Shown: piece by piece, positions 52,066 through 61,993 of the stretch
How the letters are laid out: each line of letters begins with the position of its first letter
Position numbering within the stretch: the first letter of the stretch is position 1
NCBI RefSeq assembly: GCF_900177515.1
Contig: NZ_FXAK01000006.1
Span: 1 to 64,000, forward strand
Direction of reading: 5' to 3'
Length of the DNA: 64,000 nucleotides
From: Azospirillum oryzae
Lineage (GTDB): Bacteria > Pseudomonadota > Alphaproteobacteria > Azospirillales > Azospirillaceae
The notes under the pieces: model-generated
Database searches by the model: none
What the model was told of the DNA's origin: nothing
What the model saw: the letters and a program-made list of their open reading frames with translations, nothing else
Position numbers and translations under genes: made by a program

Positions 52066-52217
52066 GTACAGGGGCTTCGCTCTTGCGACCAGAAGCGAAG
52101 GCTCTGCCAGCCCCACTACGGTTTCCTCCATCGGATAGAACGACCTTGCGGGAAGACAACTACCTCTTCCCGCAAGGAGGAGCATATTAATCAGTGTAGA
52201 AGGAGAATTACCATCAG

Positions 52218-53467
52218 GGGGTCACGCCATAGGACGGACGAAATTATACGCCGCCATTATCAACCAAACACAGTAAAGCGTAGCTCTTCCAGCGTTTACG
52301 TGCGACTCTCAGCCATCGAGCACGGAGGGGACGATGGGATCGGTGCTGGAAGAGCTGACGGCCATCCGGACCGTGGCGGAGATGACCGAAGCGTTCGGAG
52401 ACGAGGCGCAGTGCCGCCGGCTGGTTGAGGCGATGGTGTGGCCGAACGGACGGCTCTGTCCGGCTTGCGGCTCGCGGCGCTCGATCACGCTGGCGGGGCG
52501 CGACATGGGACGACGGTCCAGGCCCGGGCTCTATCAGTGCTGCAATCCGGACTGCCGCTTCCAGTTCACTGTGACAACGCGAACCCCATTGCATGGAACG
52601 AAGCTGCCGTTGCGGACTTGGCTCATGGGGCTTTGGTTCATCCTGCAATCGGACAAGGGCATCTCGTCCATCCGTCTGGCCGAAGCACTCGGCGTCAGCC
52701 AGCCGACGGCATGGCGGATGGGTCACGTCCTGCGGCTTCTGGTGTTGCGCGACCATCCGCTGGGCGGGACGGTGGAGATCGACGAATTCCACTTCGGCGC
52801 CAAGCCGCGGCGGGATCCCAACCCTCCCAAGCTGGGGCGAGGACGCAAGGGCCAGCCCCGCACGACGAAGACTCCCGCACTTGCGGTCGTCCAGCGGCCA
52901 AGCGGTCGGGAGCCGGGGACACCGGCGGGCGAGGCCCGTGCCGCCGTGGTCGCCGATCTGTCGCTCGACGAGGCCGAGCGGGTGTTGGAAGCCGCTGTCG
53001 ATCCCGATGCGCACTTGATGAGCGACGAATGGAAGGCGTTCGTCGCCGTCGGCAGCGCATTCGCAGCGCACGATACGGTCCGCCATTCCCAGCGCGAGTA
53101 TGTTCGCGGCAGCGTGCATGCCAACTCGGCCGAGGGCTTCAACGATCGTGTCCGGCGCACGATCGCCGGCGTCTTCCATCACATCAGCCCCGACCATGCT
53201 GACCTGTATTTCGGCGAGATCGGCTTCCGCTGGTCCCAGCGCACGGTGGCAGGTCAGGCCCAACGCCGGACCCGCAAGGGGCGGACGGTGATCCAAACCC
53301 TTTGGTCCCGCGTTCCTCCAGCTCTCCAGCTTCCGGCCGTCTTTCGTTACGCTGTCGGGCGCCAACTCCGGCGGACCAAGGATGGCGGGATCAGCATTCG
53401 CTCCGCAGTAGCTGTCTTTGGTTGATAATGGCGACGTATATTGTCGCCCGTCCTATGGCGTGACCCC
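52218..53467 (+). mobile_element. IS1595-family insertion sequence, intact
   Basis: About 1,250 bp. Inverted ends GGGGTCACGCCATAGGACGG at 52218-52237 and inverted at 53448-53467, with similarity continuing about 50 bp inward (CGCCATTATCAACC). It carries a single transposase gene. No 8-bp target duplication is seen directly outside the ends. It inserted between the RTX gene and the protease cluster. Confidence 0.8.
52334..53425 (+). CDS. IS1595-family transposase
   Basis: A 363-residue protein. N-terminal zinc ribbon (LCPACGSRR with CCNPDC), then the DDE domain: first acidic site GTVEIDEFHFG, second HLMSDEWKAF, third in HANSAEGFNDRVRRTIAG, then HHISPDHADLYFGE. It has the family's typical length. 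GGAGGGG six bases upstream fixes the start. The C-terminal 40 residues are duplicated in the remnant at 41518-41720. All active-site residues are present, so the element could be mobile. Confidence 0.9.
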   Translation: MGSVLEELTAIRTVAEMTEAFGDEAQCRRLVEAMVWPNGRLCPACGSRRSITLAGRDMGRRSRPGLYQCCNPDCRFQFTVTTRTPLHGTKLPLRTWLMGLWFILQSDKGISSIRLAEALGVSQPTAWRMGHVLRLLVLRDHPLGGTVEIDEFHFGAKPRRDPNPPKLGRGRKGQPRTTKTPALAVVQRPSGREPGTPAGEARAAVVADLSLDEAERVLEAAVDPDAHLMSDEWKAFVAVGSAFAAHDTVRHSQREYVRGSVHANSAEGFNDRVRRTIAGVFHHISPDHADLYFGEIGFRWSQRTVAGQAQRRTRKGRTVIQTLWSRVPPALQLPAVFRYAVGRQLRRTKDGGISIRSAVAVFG

Positions 53468-53701
53468 TATCTGGAAAATTCTGATTAGATTTCACAGCAA
53501 GGTAGTAACCCAGATAGTATACACCTATAAGTGTCAAAACTAATCCATCAAGCACCACGAATATTCCGATCCGGGCGTCATGGCAACACTTTTGCGATCA
53601 AAAGATATATAGAATTTCGGTGATTGCTGGCAAATGCTGATCTCACGAGATCAACGGCCGCCCTTTTATGGACGGATCCCATGGTCTTTGGGAGGGGCGC
53701 C

Positions 53702-56700
53702 ATGATGGAGTACCTAGCTGACACACAGGTGGAAGATTTCCTCAGAACCGGTACGCGCGAAGCAGAACTCCGGCAACTCTTTGGCGACCTGCTCTACGAA
53801 GATTTAAGGCAGACCGCCAGAACGATGAGCAAGAGCCCCATGCTGCGCGAGACCACCGCTCAGACGGTGTTCATCTTGCCCGGCATCGTAGGGTCAAAAT
53901 TGTCGCTGCAACGGTTTCCGTTCAACGATCTCATTTGGGTCGATCCCGACGATCTCATTCTGGGCGGTGTTTCGAAGCTCAAATGGTCGGAAAACGATGA
54001 TCGGGTTGTCGCGACTGGTGTGTTGTTGACCGCCTATCTCCGCATGAAACTGCGCCTGATCGGGGCAGGTTTTCTGGTGGAGTTCCTGCCTTACGACTGG
54101 AGACGCACGCCAATGGACTGTGCGCACCGGTTGATGGAAAGGTTTAAGGCAGGCGAGGTCGTCGGCGCGACGTTGGTCGGTCACAGCATGGGCGGATTGG
54201 TGGCCCGCGGCATGGCGTCACTTGATCCGGAGCGCAGGACCATCGCGCGGGTGATCACCATCGGCACCCCGAACCACGGGTCCTATTCCCCCGTTCAGGT
54301 GTTTCGGCTCGAGCACAGCCTGGTGCATTTCCTGGCGCGCCTTGACCAGACGAGGACCGCTGAGGAAATCACAAGCGACTTTCTCCGTGACTTCCCCGGC
54401 CTACTGCAGATGCTGCCATCGCCGGAACTCCGGCCGGATGAGGATTTTTTCGATCACAAGTTCTGGCCTTCCACCGGCATCCGGCCGATCAAGGAGGCAC
54501 TCGAGCGTGCCCGCAAAGCAAGGGCGAGCCTTCCCGCACCTGACGGGCGATTCTTCCAGATCATAGGAACGGGACAGGAAACGATCCAGCACGCGTCCGT
54601 CAAAGACGGCGTGATCGTTTACGACCGCAGCAGGGATGGCGACGGCACGGTGCCACGCGAATTGGCCGAATTCGCCAATGTGCCCCGCTTCTATTTTGAG
54701 GGAGCCCACGGTTGGCTCTGCAATCAGCTTCCGGTTATCGGCGCGGTTGCCGACTTGATCAAGCATGGTGCGACCGATCGGCTGCCAACGCGGACAACCG
54801 AAAGCATCATGCCGCAACAAACCGTTGACGAGGCCATGGTCCGTCGGGAGGCGGAAGCGCATGCCCAAGAATTGCTCGGCCGGCCCACGGAGATGGCGGT
54901 GCTGGACAGCTTCGGTGCCGGCATGTTCGATCCCGACCCATCACCGGTTTCCCGGAGATTGGTTCCACCGCCTCTTGTGGCGTCTGAGGCGGTCCGGCCA
55001 CGGTCGAAGGGCATTGGCGTCCCCGAGGTTTTTCCGGCCTTTGACCGGGACCGGGCCATGGCCGCCGCGAAGCACTGGCGTGACGCCGCGGCCAAGCGCA
55101 AACGCGCCGCAACGCGGGCGGCGGGCAACATGTACGCACCCGCTGAGGAGGAGGGGCGGATCAGTGACTATGTCAGGCGAGTCCGCCAGGGCCTTGAGGC
55201 GCTGCCGACCTTCGCACAGCGGGAGTTGCCGCCCCTGGTGCGCGACATGCTGCATGGGACCGAAGGGCCGGAAGGCGGATCGGTCCGCCAGGTGCTCAAC
55301 GAACGCATCATCGGAGCAGCGAAAGAGTTCCTGTCGGTTTTGTTCCTGAAGCGCGCCGACCGGGTCGCGCGGAGCGTTGGCCGCATCGTCACCTGGCCGC
55401 AGGCGGCGGGCTTCGGCAGCGGCTTCCTGGTGGCGCCAGGGGTGCTGATCACCAACGAGCATGTGCTAGGCAATCCCCGCGATGCTGAGATGTCAGCGGT
55501 TCAGTTCGACTATGAACTCGACATGGGGTTCCGCGAACAACGGGGCGAGGTGTTCCGTCTGGAGCCGGAGCGGCTCTTCATCACCAGCAAGCAGCTCGAT
55601 TATGCCTTGGTGGCGGTGGCGCCGCGGGGAGAGGACGGCGGCGCCATAGAAAGCCATGGGTGGCTGCCGCTGGTCGGTCAAGTCGGTAAGATCATGGCGG
55701 GACAGCCGGTCAACATCATCCAGCATCCCCAGGGGCGGCGTAAGGAGGTGGTGTTCCGCGAGAGCACCCTGCTGCCGCTGCCGGACGATCCCGACCATAT
55801 CCTCCACTATACCGGCGACACCGAACCGGGATCATCCGGCTCACCTGTCTTCAACGATTTTTGGGAAGTGATCGCACTCCACCATTCGGCTGTTCCAGAA
55901 CTGGACAAGGACGGTTTGTGGGTGCACCAGTCCGGCCCGGCCCGTTCGGCGGCCGAAGCCGATCTCGAAGATGTACGCTGGCTCGCGAACGAGGGCATCC
56001 GCGTGTCGCGCCTCGTGCGTGACCTGCAAAGGGTGGCCACAGAGGCGGACCCCGGCAGTTCGTGGGCACGCCTGATCGAAAGCGTATTGGAGGAAGGCCG
56101 CAAGGCAGCTGAACGGCCGTTCAGCGGCGGCACCGTTGCCGCGCATGGATCGGTGGAAATCGAAGCGGGCGCCGCCGTCGCCCCCCGATCGTCGGCGCAG
56201 CCGAAACCGGTCCGCTCCTCATTCCCTTCGACGACGGGTTTTCCCGACCGCAGCGGGTCAAAGACGGGGTCGATGGCCGCCGCCATGCCGGGAGAGGGCC
56301 GCTGGATCACCGGCGAAGTCGCGGGGCAGGGTCGCCTATCGATGGTAGAGTCAATTGCGGGTGGAACGGACGAGCGTGAGGAACTGCGGGAGCAGGATCC
56401 GCGTCACGGCGCCGTCTTCGCTCTCACCACCGCCTCCGGAATTCCCGGAACCGCGTTCGTGGTCGGCCCCAACCTGCTGCTCTCAGTCGCCCATAACCTG
56501 GATGGTACGGCAATCCGCCTGATGCGGCATTTCCGCGGAAAGCCGTCGGAAGACGTACTGGAGGCCTTGAACGCCGACCGTTACACCGTACTCCGCACGG
56601 CCATCGACGATGGCGGCGCCGAACTGATCGGGCTGAGGCTCGAAGCGGCCCGCCGCTTCAGGCTCATGCTCCGCCCGCTGGCCCTGGGGGCGGCGGATCT

Positions 56701-56998
56701 GCTGCAGCGGGAGATCGAGGTCATCGGCTACAGCGAGCATTTCGGAACTGCGGCCCGCCATACAGCGATCCTGCGCCACCGCGGTACCGTCACTGACATC
56801 CATGACGGCCGCATCTTCTACCGTGGGATCGACACCGACGACGGGCAGAGCGGCGGCCCGATCGTGCTTGCCGGTACCCAGGAGATGGTGGGCATCCATG
56901 CCTTCGGTTTCACCGGGGCGGAGCACCCGGCGCTGCGTAGCGTCAATGCCGGAATTCACCTGACACCCAGACGCTTACAGGAGATCAACTCATGGTGA
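53702..56998 (+). CDS. lipase-like hydrolase fused to two trypsin-like domains
   Basis: About 1,098 residues. Residues 60-400 form an LCAT/lipase-type alpha/beta hydrolase (VFILPGIVGSKL entry, nucleophile in GHSMGGLVARG about 159, Asp in DGDGTVPRE, His in FEGAHGWL). A trypsin-like domain follows (about 560-740: ITNEHVLG His, KQLDYALV Asp, GSSGSPVF Ser). After a Pro/Ser-rich linker comes a second trypsin-like domain (about 905-1095: LSVAHNL His, DDGQSGGPIV Ser; the Asp is not clear). No signal peptide is visible at the start set by GGGAGGGG (ATG at 53702). A cytoplasmic effector of cleave-and-hydrolyse type is a reasonable guess. The stop overlaps the next gene. Confidence 0.8.
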   Translation: MMEYLADTQVEDFLRTGTREAELRQLFGDLLYEDLRQTARTMSKSPMLRETTAQTVFILPGIVGSKLSLQRFPFNDLIWVDPDDLILGGVSKLKWSENDDRVVATGVLLTAYLRMKLRLIGAGFLVEFLPYDWRRTPMDCAHRLMERFKAGEVVGATLVGHSMGGLVARGMASLDPERRTIARVITIGTPNHGSYSPVQVFRLEHSLVHFLARLDQTRTAEEITSDFLRDFPGLLQMLPSPELRPDEDFFDHKFWPSTGIRPIKEALERARKARASLPAPDGRFFQIIGTGQETIQHASVKDGVIVYDRSRDGDGTVPRELAEFANVPRFYFEGAHGWLCNQLPVIGAVADLIKHGATDRLPTRTTESIMPQQTVDEAMVRREAEAHAQELLGRPTEMAVLDSFGAGMFDPDPSPVSRRLVPPPLVASEAVRPRSKGIGVPEVFPAFDRDRAMAAAKHWRDAAAKRKRAATRAAGNMYAPAEEEGRISDYVRRVRQGLEALPTFAQRELPPLVRDMLHGTEGPEGGSVRQVLNERIIGAAKEFLSVLFLKRADRVARSVGRIVTWPQAAGFGSGFLVAPGVLITNEHVLGNPRDAEMSAVQFDYELDMGFREQRGEVFRLEPERLFITSKQLDYALVAVAPRGEDGGAIESHGWLPLVGQVGKIMAGQPVNIIQHPQGRRKEVVFRESTLLPLPDDPDHILHYTGDTEPGSSGSPVFNDFWEVIALHHSAVPELDKDGLWVHQSGPARSAAEADLEDVRWLANEGIRVSRLVRDLQRVATEADPGSSWARLIESVLEEGRKAAERPFSGGTVAAHGSVEIEAGAAVAPRSSAQPKPVRSSFPSTTGFPDRSGSKTGSMAAAMPGEGRWITGEVAGQGRLSMVESIAGGTDEREELREQDPRHGAVFALTTASGIPGTAFVVGPNLLLSVAHNLDGTAIRLMRHFRGKPSEDVLEALNADRYTVLRTAIDDGGAELIGLRLEAARRFRLMLRPLALGAADLLQREIEVIGYSEHFGTAARHTAILRHRGTVTDIHDGRIFYRGIDTDDGQSGGPIVLAGTQEMVGIHAFGFTGAEHPALRSVNAGIHLTPRRLQEINSW

Positions 56999-58281
56999 AG
57001 CCGGCTGGGTTTCCCGCGCTGCGCGCCGCTATGGTGGTGAGCGTCGTGGTGACGCTCAATGGATGTGGCCTCCTCGGTGACACATCATCAACGGGGACGC
57101 TTAGCGTTGATGGGCGTAGTATCTCTTACGACAGCCCTCAGGCGCTTGGTGGGCCGGTGACGGGAGAGACCGCCCGCATGTTCACCGGACGGTGTATCTA
57201 TAACCCCAAGGAGGCCGGCGCGGCGATTGCCGCTCTGGCACCGATCTTCCTAGATTTCGCCATCGACTCCTTGGGAAAGATACTGACCCGTGCCGGTGCC
57301 GAGCGGGCCGTGGCGGTCTATGCCGCGCACGCCTACACCGCAGGCGGCGTCGGTACAGCCGCCGCCGGTGCCGTCGGTCGGTCCATCACCGAAGCGGAAC
57401 CCGCCCCGCCGGCGGCGATGGGGCGGGCGGGCCTGCCCGAATGCGTCCAGCTTGTGCTGGCCCGCTTCGCATCCGGTCGCGATACCGCATCGGCTGGCGC
57501 CGCATCACCGACGCTCGCCGAGACGTTGGGCCTGAACGCCGAGGATCTCTCCCGTGAGTTCGGCAGCCGCGGCATCTTCCTGGCTGAGCGTCCGGTGCTG
57601 TTCCTCGAAGCAAAACTCGTTACCAGCCCGGACGGCAGAGTTTACCGCCTGCGCCCGACGATCCTCCAGTACGAAGCAGGGCTGGACACGAGACAGGTCG
57701 GAGATGAACGTGGCCTCTTTGTCGAATTCGGCATCAATTCGGCACCCAATTCCCTGGCTTCGGACAAGGCGAGTCGGGGGACGCTGCCAATCGGCATCGT
57801 CGTACCCGGCCAGACTTCGCTTGTGTTCCGGGAGCAGGACCCGCGGACACCGGAGATGCTATGGACCGCCGCCTCCACCACCGCCGCCGCAGTAGCGCCG
57901 GGCATCCTCAACATCGAGATGCGCATCGTCGAAGTCCGGAACGGCCGGCCGGTTCTTGCAGCGCTTGGCACGCTGTTGTCCGGCAAGCAGGGCGACGACA
58001 TTGCTACGGCGCTGCGTCGCGATCTCTTTCCGACGGAGGAGGAGCGACGGACCGCATTGACAGCGCGTCTGACGGGTTTGGAGGCCTATCGCAAGGCGCT
58101 TGTTGCCTACCAGCAAGCGGTTGACGGCCGTGAGCAGGCGAAGGTGACGTCGGCAACAAAGTCCGCGGATATGCAGAAGGCAATCCGGACGCAACAAGAC
58201 ATCATTGTTCAGAGCGCAATCCTTTCGGTTCAACTCGCAGCAGCCCAGGCGGGTGTCACGCCGCCTGACCTTGCGCCGTGA
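56992..58281 (+). CDS. predicted lipoprotein, partner of the protease fusion
   Basis: A 429-residue protein with a lipoprotein signal (hydrophobic MVVSVVVTLNGCG, acylated Cys about residue 25). It has conserved-looking parts: GRCIYNPKEAG, a helical stretch (IDSLGKILTRAG), PECVQLVLARFASG, VLFLEAKLVTSPDGRVYRLR, LFVEFGINSAPN. The C-terminus is a coil (VAYQQAVDGREQAKVTSATK). It overlaps the protease gene by seven bases, implying coupled translation. The pattern of Cys, strands and helices is the same as in the secreted protein at 61990-62937, so I infer one family. Envelope anchor, inhibitor or recognition partner of the proteases are possible roles. Confidence 0.65.
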   Translation: MVKPAGFPALRAAMVVSVVVTLNGCGLLGDTSSTGTLSVDGRSISYDSPQALGGPVTGETARMFTGRCIYNPKEAGAAIAALAPIFLDFAIDSLGKILTRAGAERAVAVYAAHAYTAGGVGTAAAGAVGRSITEAEPAPPAAMGRAGLPECVQLVLARFASGRDTASAGAASPTLAETLGLNAEDLSREFGSRGIFLAERPVLFLEAKLVTSPDGRVYRLRPTILQYEAGLDTRQVGDERGLFVEFGINSAPNSLASDKASRGTLPIGIVVPGQTSLVFREQDPRTPEMLWTAASTTAAAVAPGILNIEMRIVEVRNGRPVLAALGTLLSGKQGDDIATALRRDLFPTEEERRTALTARLTGLEAYRKALVAYQQAVDGREQAKVTSATKSADMQKAIRTQQDIIVQSAILSVQLAAAQAGVTPPDLAP

Positions 58282-58600
58282 TTGTGCAATCGCCTCCTGC
58301 GCCGCAACTCATTCGTCACCGTTATAACGGACTGCGCAATCGCAACACGTCATAATGAGATAGCAGAGACCTTCGTCGCTGCCACTCACCTCGTTCTCGC
58401 GCTCATACGACTTGAATGAAAAAGAATCCCGAAATAATAATTGCGGTAATTAAGAATGCATTCAATAATAGCCAGAAAGATATTTCGAGAATTGTAAGAG
58501 TTATATTTTATAGAGAGAAAAATTAACCGCTGTATCATCATTCAATCATGTTGTCATGGCAAAAATCACTCGCGCCTAGACGGCGCATGAGGAGGAATAC
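58282..58600. other. AT-rich promoter region
   Basis: A 319-bp gap. Near its start GATTG-TG-CAATC forms a small palindrome. 58400-58545 is strongly AT-rich (GTTATATTTTATAG and ATAATAATTGCGGTAATTAA), unlike the surroundings, and probably holds the promoter of the peroxidase gene. No gene is seen in it. Confidence 0.5.
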
Positions 58601-60133
58601 ATGGCTGTTCCCGCTGATCTTCTGACTAATACTATCCCGATCGATCCGGCGCTCCCCGCCCATCGTGAGTGGCTTTCCAAGCTGCAGGGCAACGTACTGA
58701 ACGGCCATGGCCGGGATCACACCATCAACCTGTTCGTGCGTCTGCCGGCAGACGTCGACAGCGCCAGGACGCTGTTGAAGACGCTGGCGCCGATGGTGAC
58801 CTCCGCTCTGCGCCAGGAAGCCGAACGTCATGATTTCAAGACTAGTGGCCTTCCAGGGCGATTGTTCTGTAATCTCCTGCTGACTGCGCGCGGGTTGCAA
58901 GCGCTTGGCGTTGACGCCGAGCGGCTCGCCAAGTTCACCGACTTGCCTGATGACGTCGCAACTAAGCTGAAGGCGACGTTTCTCTCCGGCATGGCCGAGG
59001 ATGCAGTATCCGACCTGGCCGATCCGGATCCAGGGAGGTGGTTGTTCGGCGGACCGAGCAACCCGGTCGACCTGTTGGTTTTGCTCGCCGACGACGACGT
59101 GGGCGAACTGGGCCGTCGGGGCCGCGACGTCAAGGACCGTCTGGAGGCGGCCGGCTGTGAGGTCGCCCAGGTCGTGCGGGGCTCGGCGCTGCGGACGGAC
59201 GCAGGCGAGGGTATCGAACATTTCGGCTATGTCGACGGTCGAAGCCAGCCGCTGTTCCTAACCAGCGATTTCACTGGCTTGGCCGCGGACGGATCGATCG
59301 ATCCAGCGACGACGCAGGAGGCAGGCGGCGGTGGCTTGAGCAACTGGAATCCGTTCGCCTCGCTTAGCCTTGTCCTCAAGTCCGATCCGCTGGTCGACGA
59401 TGAGGCGGCGTTCGGCAGTCTTTTCGTGTTCCGCATGCTCGAACAAAACGTCCGCGGCTTCACGATCGAGGAGCAGCGCCTAGCCGACTCGCTTGGCCTG
59501 AAGGGGCGCGATCGGGAACGAGCCGGCGCGATGGCTGTCGGACGCTTCCGGGACGGCACACCATTGGTGATGTCGGAGTTCGACGGGGTCTCGCCGCCGA
59601 AGGAGAATGATTTCAACTACGGGGTCGATGTCAACGCAGAGAACCGCCCAGCTGGCCGACGGTGCCCGTTGCAGGCTCACATCCGCAAGACCAATCCGCG
59701 GGGCGATATCCGTCGTCAGTTTGGATCTCCCAACGACGACGCTGAACGATCACGACGCATCGTCAGGCGTGGCATCCCGTTTGGGTCGCGCAATCGCCAC
59801 CCCAATGCTTTCCAAGCTTTGGACGACCTGCCTTCGGATGGCGTCGGTCTGCTATTCATGTGCTTCCAGGCCAGCATCAGGGCTCAGTTCGCCTTCATGC
59901 AGAACTCCTGGGTCAACGCGAACAACTTCGTAACGGGCAACGTGGGCATCGATCCGCTGATTGGGCAGGGTGGCTCCGTCAGCCATCGTTGGCAAGCGGC
60001 TTACGGTGTCGATGGCGCAGAGGTGACCCACGGGTTCGGCGGTTTCGTGACCATGCTGGGCGGTGATTATTTCTTCGCGCCATCGATTCCGTTTCTGCTG
60101 AATCCGGACGCCGCCGCTACACCACCGATCTGA
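58601..60133 (+). CDS. DyP-type haem peroxidase
   Basis: A 510-residue DyP-type peroxidase of the longer (class I-like) form. The signature GYVDG occurs in EHFGYVDGRSQPL (about 206-218), the proximal His in CPLQAHIRKTNP (about 356), and the distal Arg in RRGIPFGSR. The C-terminal part (FMCFQASIRAQFAFMQNSWV) is typical. DyP enzymes use hydrogen peroxide to oxidise dyes, lignin-like compounds or haem. GAGGAGG before the ATG gives a strong start. No twin-arginine or other export signal is visible. It may act on its own or supply oxidative activity to the surrounding protease system. Confidence 0.87.
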   Translation: MAVPADLLTNTIPIDPALPAHREWLSKLQGNVLNGHGRDHTINLFVRLPADVDSARTLLKTLAPMVTSALRQEAERHDFKTSGLPGRLFCNLLLTARGLQALGVDAERLAKFTDLPDDVATKLKATFLSGMAEDAVSDLADPDPGRWLFGGPSNPVDLLVLLADDDVGELGRRGRDVKDRLEAAGCEVAQVVRGSALRTDAGEGIEHFGYVDGRSQPLFLTSDFTGLAADGSIDPATTQEAGGGGLSNWNPFASLSLVLKSDPLVDDEAAFGSLFVFRMLEQNVRGFTIEEQRLADSLGLKGRDRERAGAMAVGRFRDGTPLVMSEFDGVSPPKENDFNYGVDVNAENRPAGRRCPLQAHIRKTNPRGDIRRQFGSPNDDAERSRRIVRRGIPFGSRNRHPNAFQALDDLPSDGVGLLFMCFQASIRAQFAFMQNSWVNANNFVTGNVGIDPLIGQGGSVSHRWQAAYGVDGAEVTHGFGGFVTMLGGDYFFAPSIPFLLNPDAAATPPI

Positions 60134-60355
60134 ACCCCGTCAATTCCGCCGACCTAAGAGGACGCATGCCGCAGTTGGCCTCAAATGGCTCTTTGATCCA
60201 CCGGAGCGGTGCTACGCACCGGTGGCGAGGAGGACAATAAAACGGGCATAAATACAAAGAGTAAGAGGAATGCTTCTCCTTTTTTACGTGATGATTTGCT
60301 TGCAGTTGGCAAACCAGTGTTTTTTCGTCCTATCGAATTGGGCGGGGAGGAAACC

Positions 60356-60937
60356 ATGCAGTGCAGTGATATCATCACTTCTTGGGCGGTTCCAGCGCGG
60401 TCGGTCGCAGGGGTTGCTATGGTGCTGATTTGGGTCGGTGATGCCTGGGCAGCGGATTTCGACTGCACCATCTACCGCGAGGACGCTGTGACGCTGCCCC
60501 AGGGGGCTGACACGCCGCCGCGCCCGTCGACCGCGAAGGCGAAGGCGAAGGCGGCGGAACTGTGCGCCAAGCACTTTGCCGTGCGCCTTGCCGCAGACCC
60601 TGCCGCGAAAGGTGCGGCGTCCTTGGCGGATACCTACGTCGTGAGCGTCGGTCCCAAGGACGGGAGTGCAGCGGCGCTGAAGGCCGCGGCGCCGCCGCTG
60701 TTTTCGGCCGGTGTCGACGCCGTCAAGCGCGACTTGAAGGACGTGGACTTCCAGGCCGCGAAGCCGTCGCTCGCCCCCGCGCAATCGACTCTTCTAGTAC
60801 CCCCCGGCGCCGATCAACAACCGAGCATCGGCGGACCGTTGCCGACTCCTCCACGCCCGCGCTTCCTGGACCCCCCCGGAGTGAGGGCGAACGGCCAGTC
60901 CCTTTATCGGATGCGCCTGGACCGGGACAGGCAGTAG
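60356..60937 (+). CDS. small exported protein of the protease cluster
   Basis: A 193-residue protein with a Sec signal peptide (VAGVAMVLIWVGDAWA, cleavage after AWA about residue 33). The mature part has two Cys (DFDCTIYRED and AELCAKHFAV), possibly forming a disulfide, and a Pro-rich tail. No family is recognised. GGGGAGGA supports the start at 60356. It lies 9 bp before the trypsin-like gene and 222 bp after the peroxidase gene, and so belongs to the second half of the cluster. Confidence 0.6.
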   Translation: MQCSDIITSWAVPARSVAGVAMVLIWVGDAWAADFDCTIYREDAVTLPQGADTPPRPSTAKAKAKAAELCAKHFAVRLAADPAAKGAASLADTYVVSVGPKDGSAAALKAAAPPLFSAGVDAVKRDLKDVDFQAAKPSLAPAQSTLLVPPGADQQPSIGGPLPTPPRPRFLDPPGVRANGQSLYRMRLDRDRQ

Positions 60938-60946
60938 GAGGCCGTG

Positions 60947-61993
60947 ATGCCGTGGTGGCTGTTGGGGAGTGGCGCCGTCGTCGCGATGCTTATTGGAGCT
61001 TCGTGGGCATTCCTGTCCAATCGGCCGGCTCACGACGCTGTGGGCGGGATGCCGCTCGCCACGCAGGCGCAAGTCACTGGGAGCATGGATGAATGCCGGC
61101 GTGTGGTCGAGAACATGCCAGCCTTGCTGCGCCACAACCGGGCGGAGTCCTTCTCGCCGGATCAGGTCTTGCAGAACGCAGACTTGCTCCGGGACTACGA
61201 CCGGGCGTGCTTTCGGCCTTATGCGGAGCTTTCGCCGGTGGGGCAGACAGTGATTGGAGTGATGGCCGGTGCCTTGTTCGTAAAATCGCCGGCCGACGGC
61301 AGCGAGCTGTTCCGCTGCAGCGCGTTCCGCCTGTCGCCTTCGGTGGTGGCGACGGCCCGCCATTGCCTGCTGTTTGGTGGCGACGCCGGGGTCTTTGAGC
61401 CGGCCGCCTTCACCTTCCGACTCTTCGGTGCGCCCGACATGGCGTTTCCCGTGCAGGGGCACGTGCCTGCCCAGCATCTCCTACCTGCCGACACCAGCGC
61501 TCCTGCGGCGCCGGGAGACCATTGGATGCTTCGGGTCGACACGCGGGCCGTCGCCATGCCGGACGCCGCCGCGCTGGTCGTGCAGGCTCCGGATCCGGGC
61601 GAGCGCCTATCAATCGTGGTGATCGGCCCGAACCTCTTTCTTCCCCTCCTGCCTGGAGGGGAAGGCACGACGTGGACCGAGTGGATCCGCTACGACGACC
61701 GGCCGGACTGCAACACGGTGGTGGAGGGGCCAGGCTGCCTTCCACACCGCTGCAACACGCTGCAGGGAATGAGTGGTGCCCCCATCATCGGCAAGCGCGG
61801 AGACCGGCCCAATTCGCCCTACTTGATCGTCGGCCTGCATCTCCGCTCCGCCGAAGCCAGTGATCCCGCGTGCGGCCGGGATCCCGAAGGCAATTTGGGC
61901 GTCGTGCTGCCGCCGGCGCTCCGCGCGCAGTTCCAACCGACCGGACATCCCGACCGTCCGGGGAATTCAACACAGGAAGGGGAAAAGCCATGA
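60947..61993 (+). CDS. membrane-anchored trypsin-like serine protease
   Basis: About 348 residues. An N-terminal hydrophobic segment (WLLGSGAVVAMLIGASWAFL) acts as anchor or uncleaved signal, with the protease domain outside the cytoplasm. The catalytic triad reads His in VVATARHCLL (about 138), Asp in HWMLRVDTR (about 195) and Ser in GMSGAPII (about 274); additional Cys residues (CNTVVEGPGCLPHRCN) suggest disulfides. AGGAGG sets the start (ATG 60947; a GTG codon directly before is an alternative). Its stop overlaps the next gene by four bases (ATGA), the same coupling as for the fusion protease and its lipoprotein. Confidence 0.78.
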   Translation: MPWWLLGSGAVVAMLIGASWAFLSNRPAHDAVGGMPLATQAQVTGSMDECRRVVENMPALLRHNRAESFSPDQVLQNADLLRDYDRACFRPYAELSPVGQTVIGVMAGALFVKSPADGSELFRCSAFRLSPSVVATARHCLLFGGDAGVFEPAAFTFRLFGAPDMAFPVQGHVPAQHLLPADTSAPAAPGDHWMLRVDTRAVAMPDAAALVVQAPDPGERLSIVVIGPNLFLPLLPGGEGTTWTEWIRYDDRPDCNTVVEGPGCLPHRCNTLQGMSGAPIIGKRGDRPNSPYLIVGLHLRSAEASDPACGRDPEGNLGVVLPPALRAQFQPTGHPDRPGNSTQEGEKP

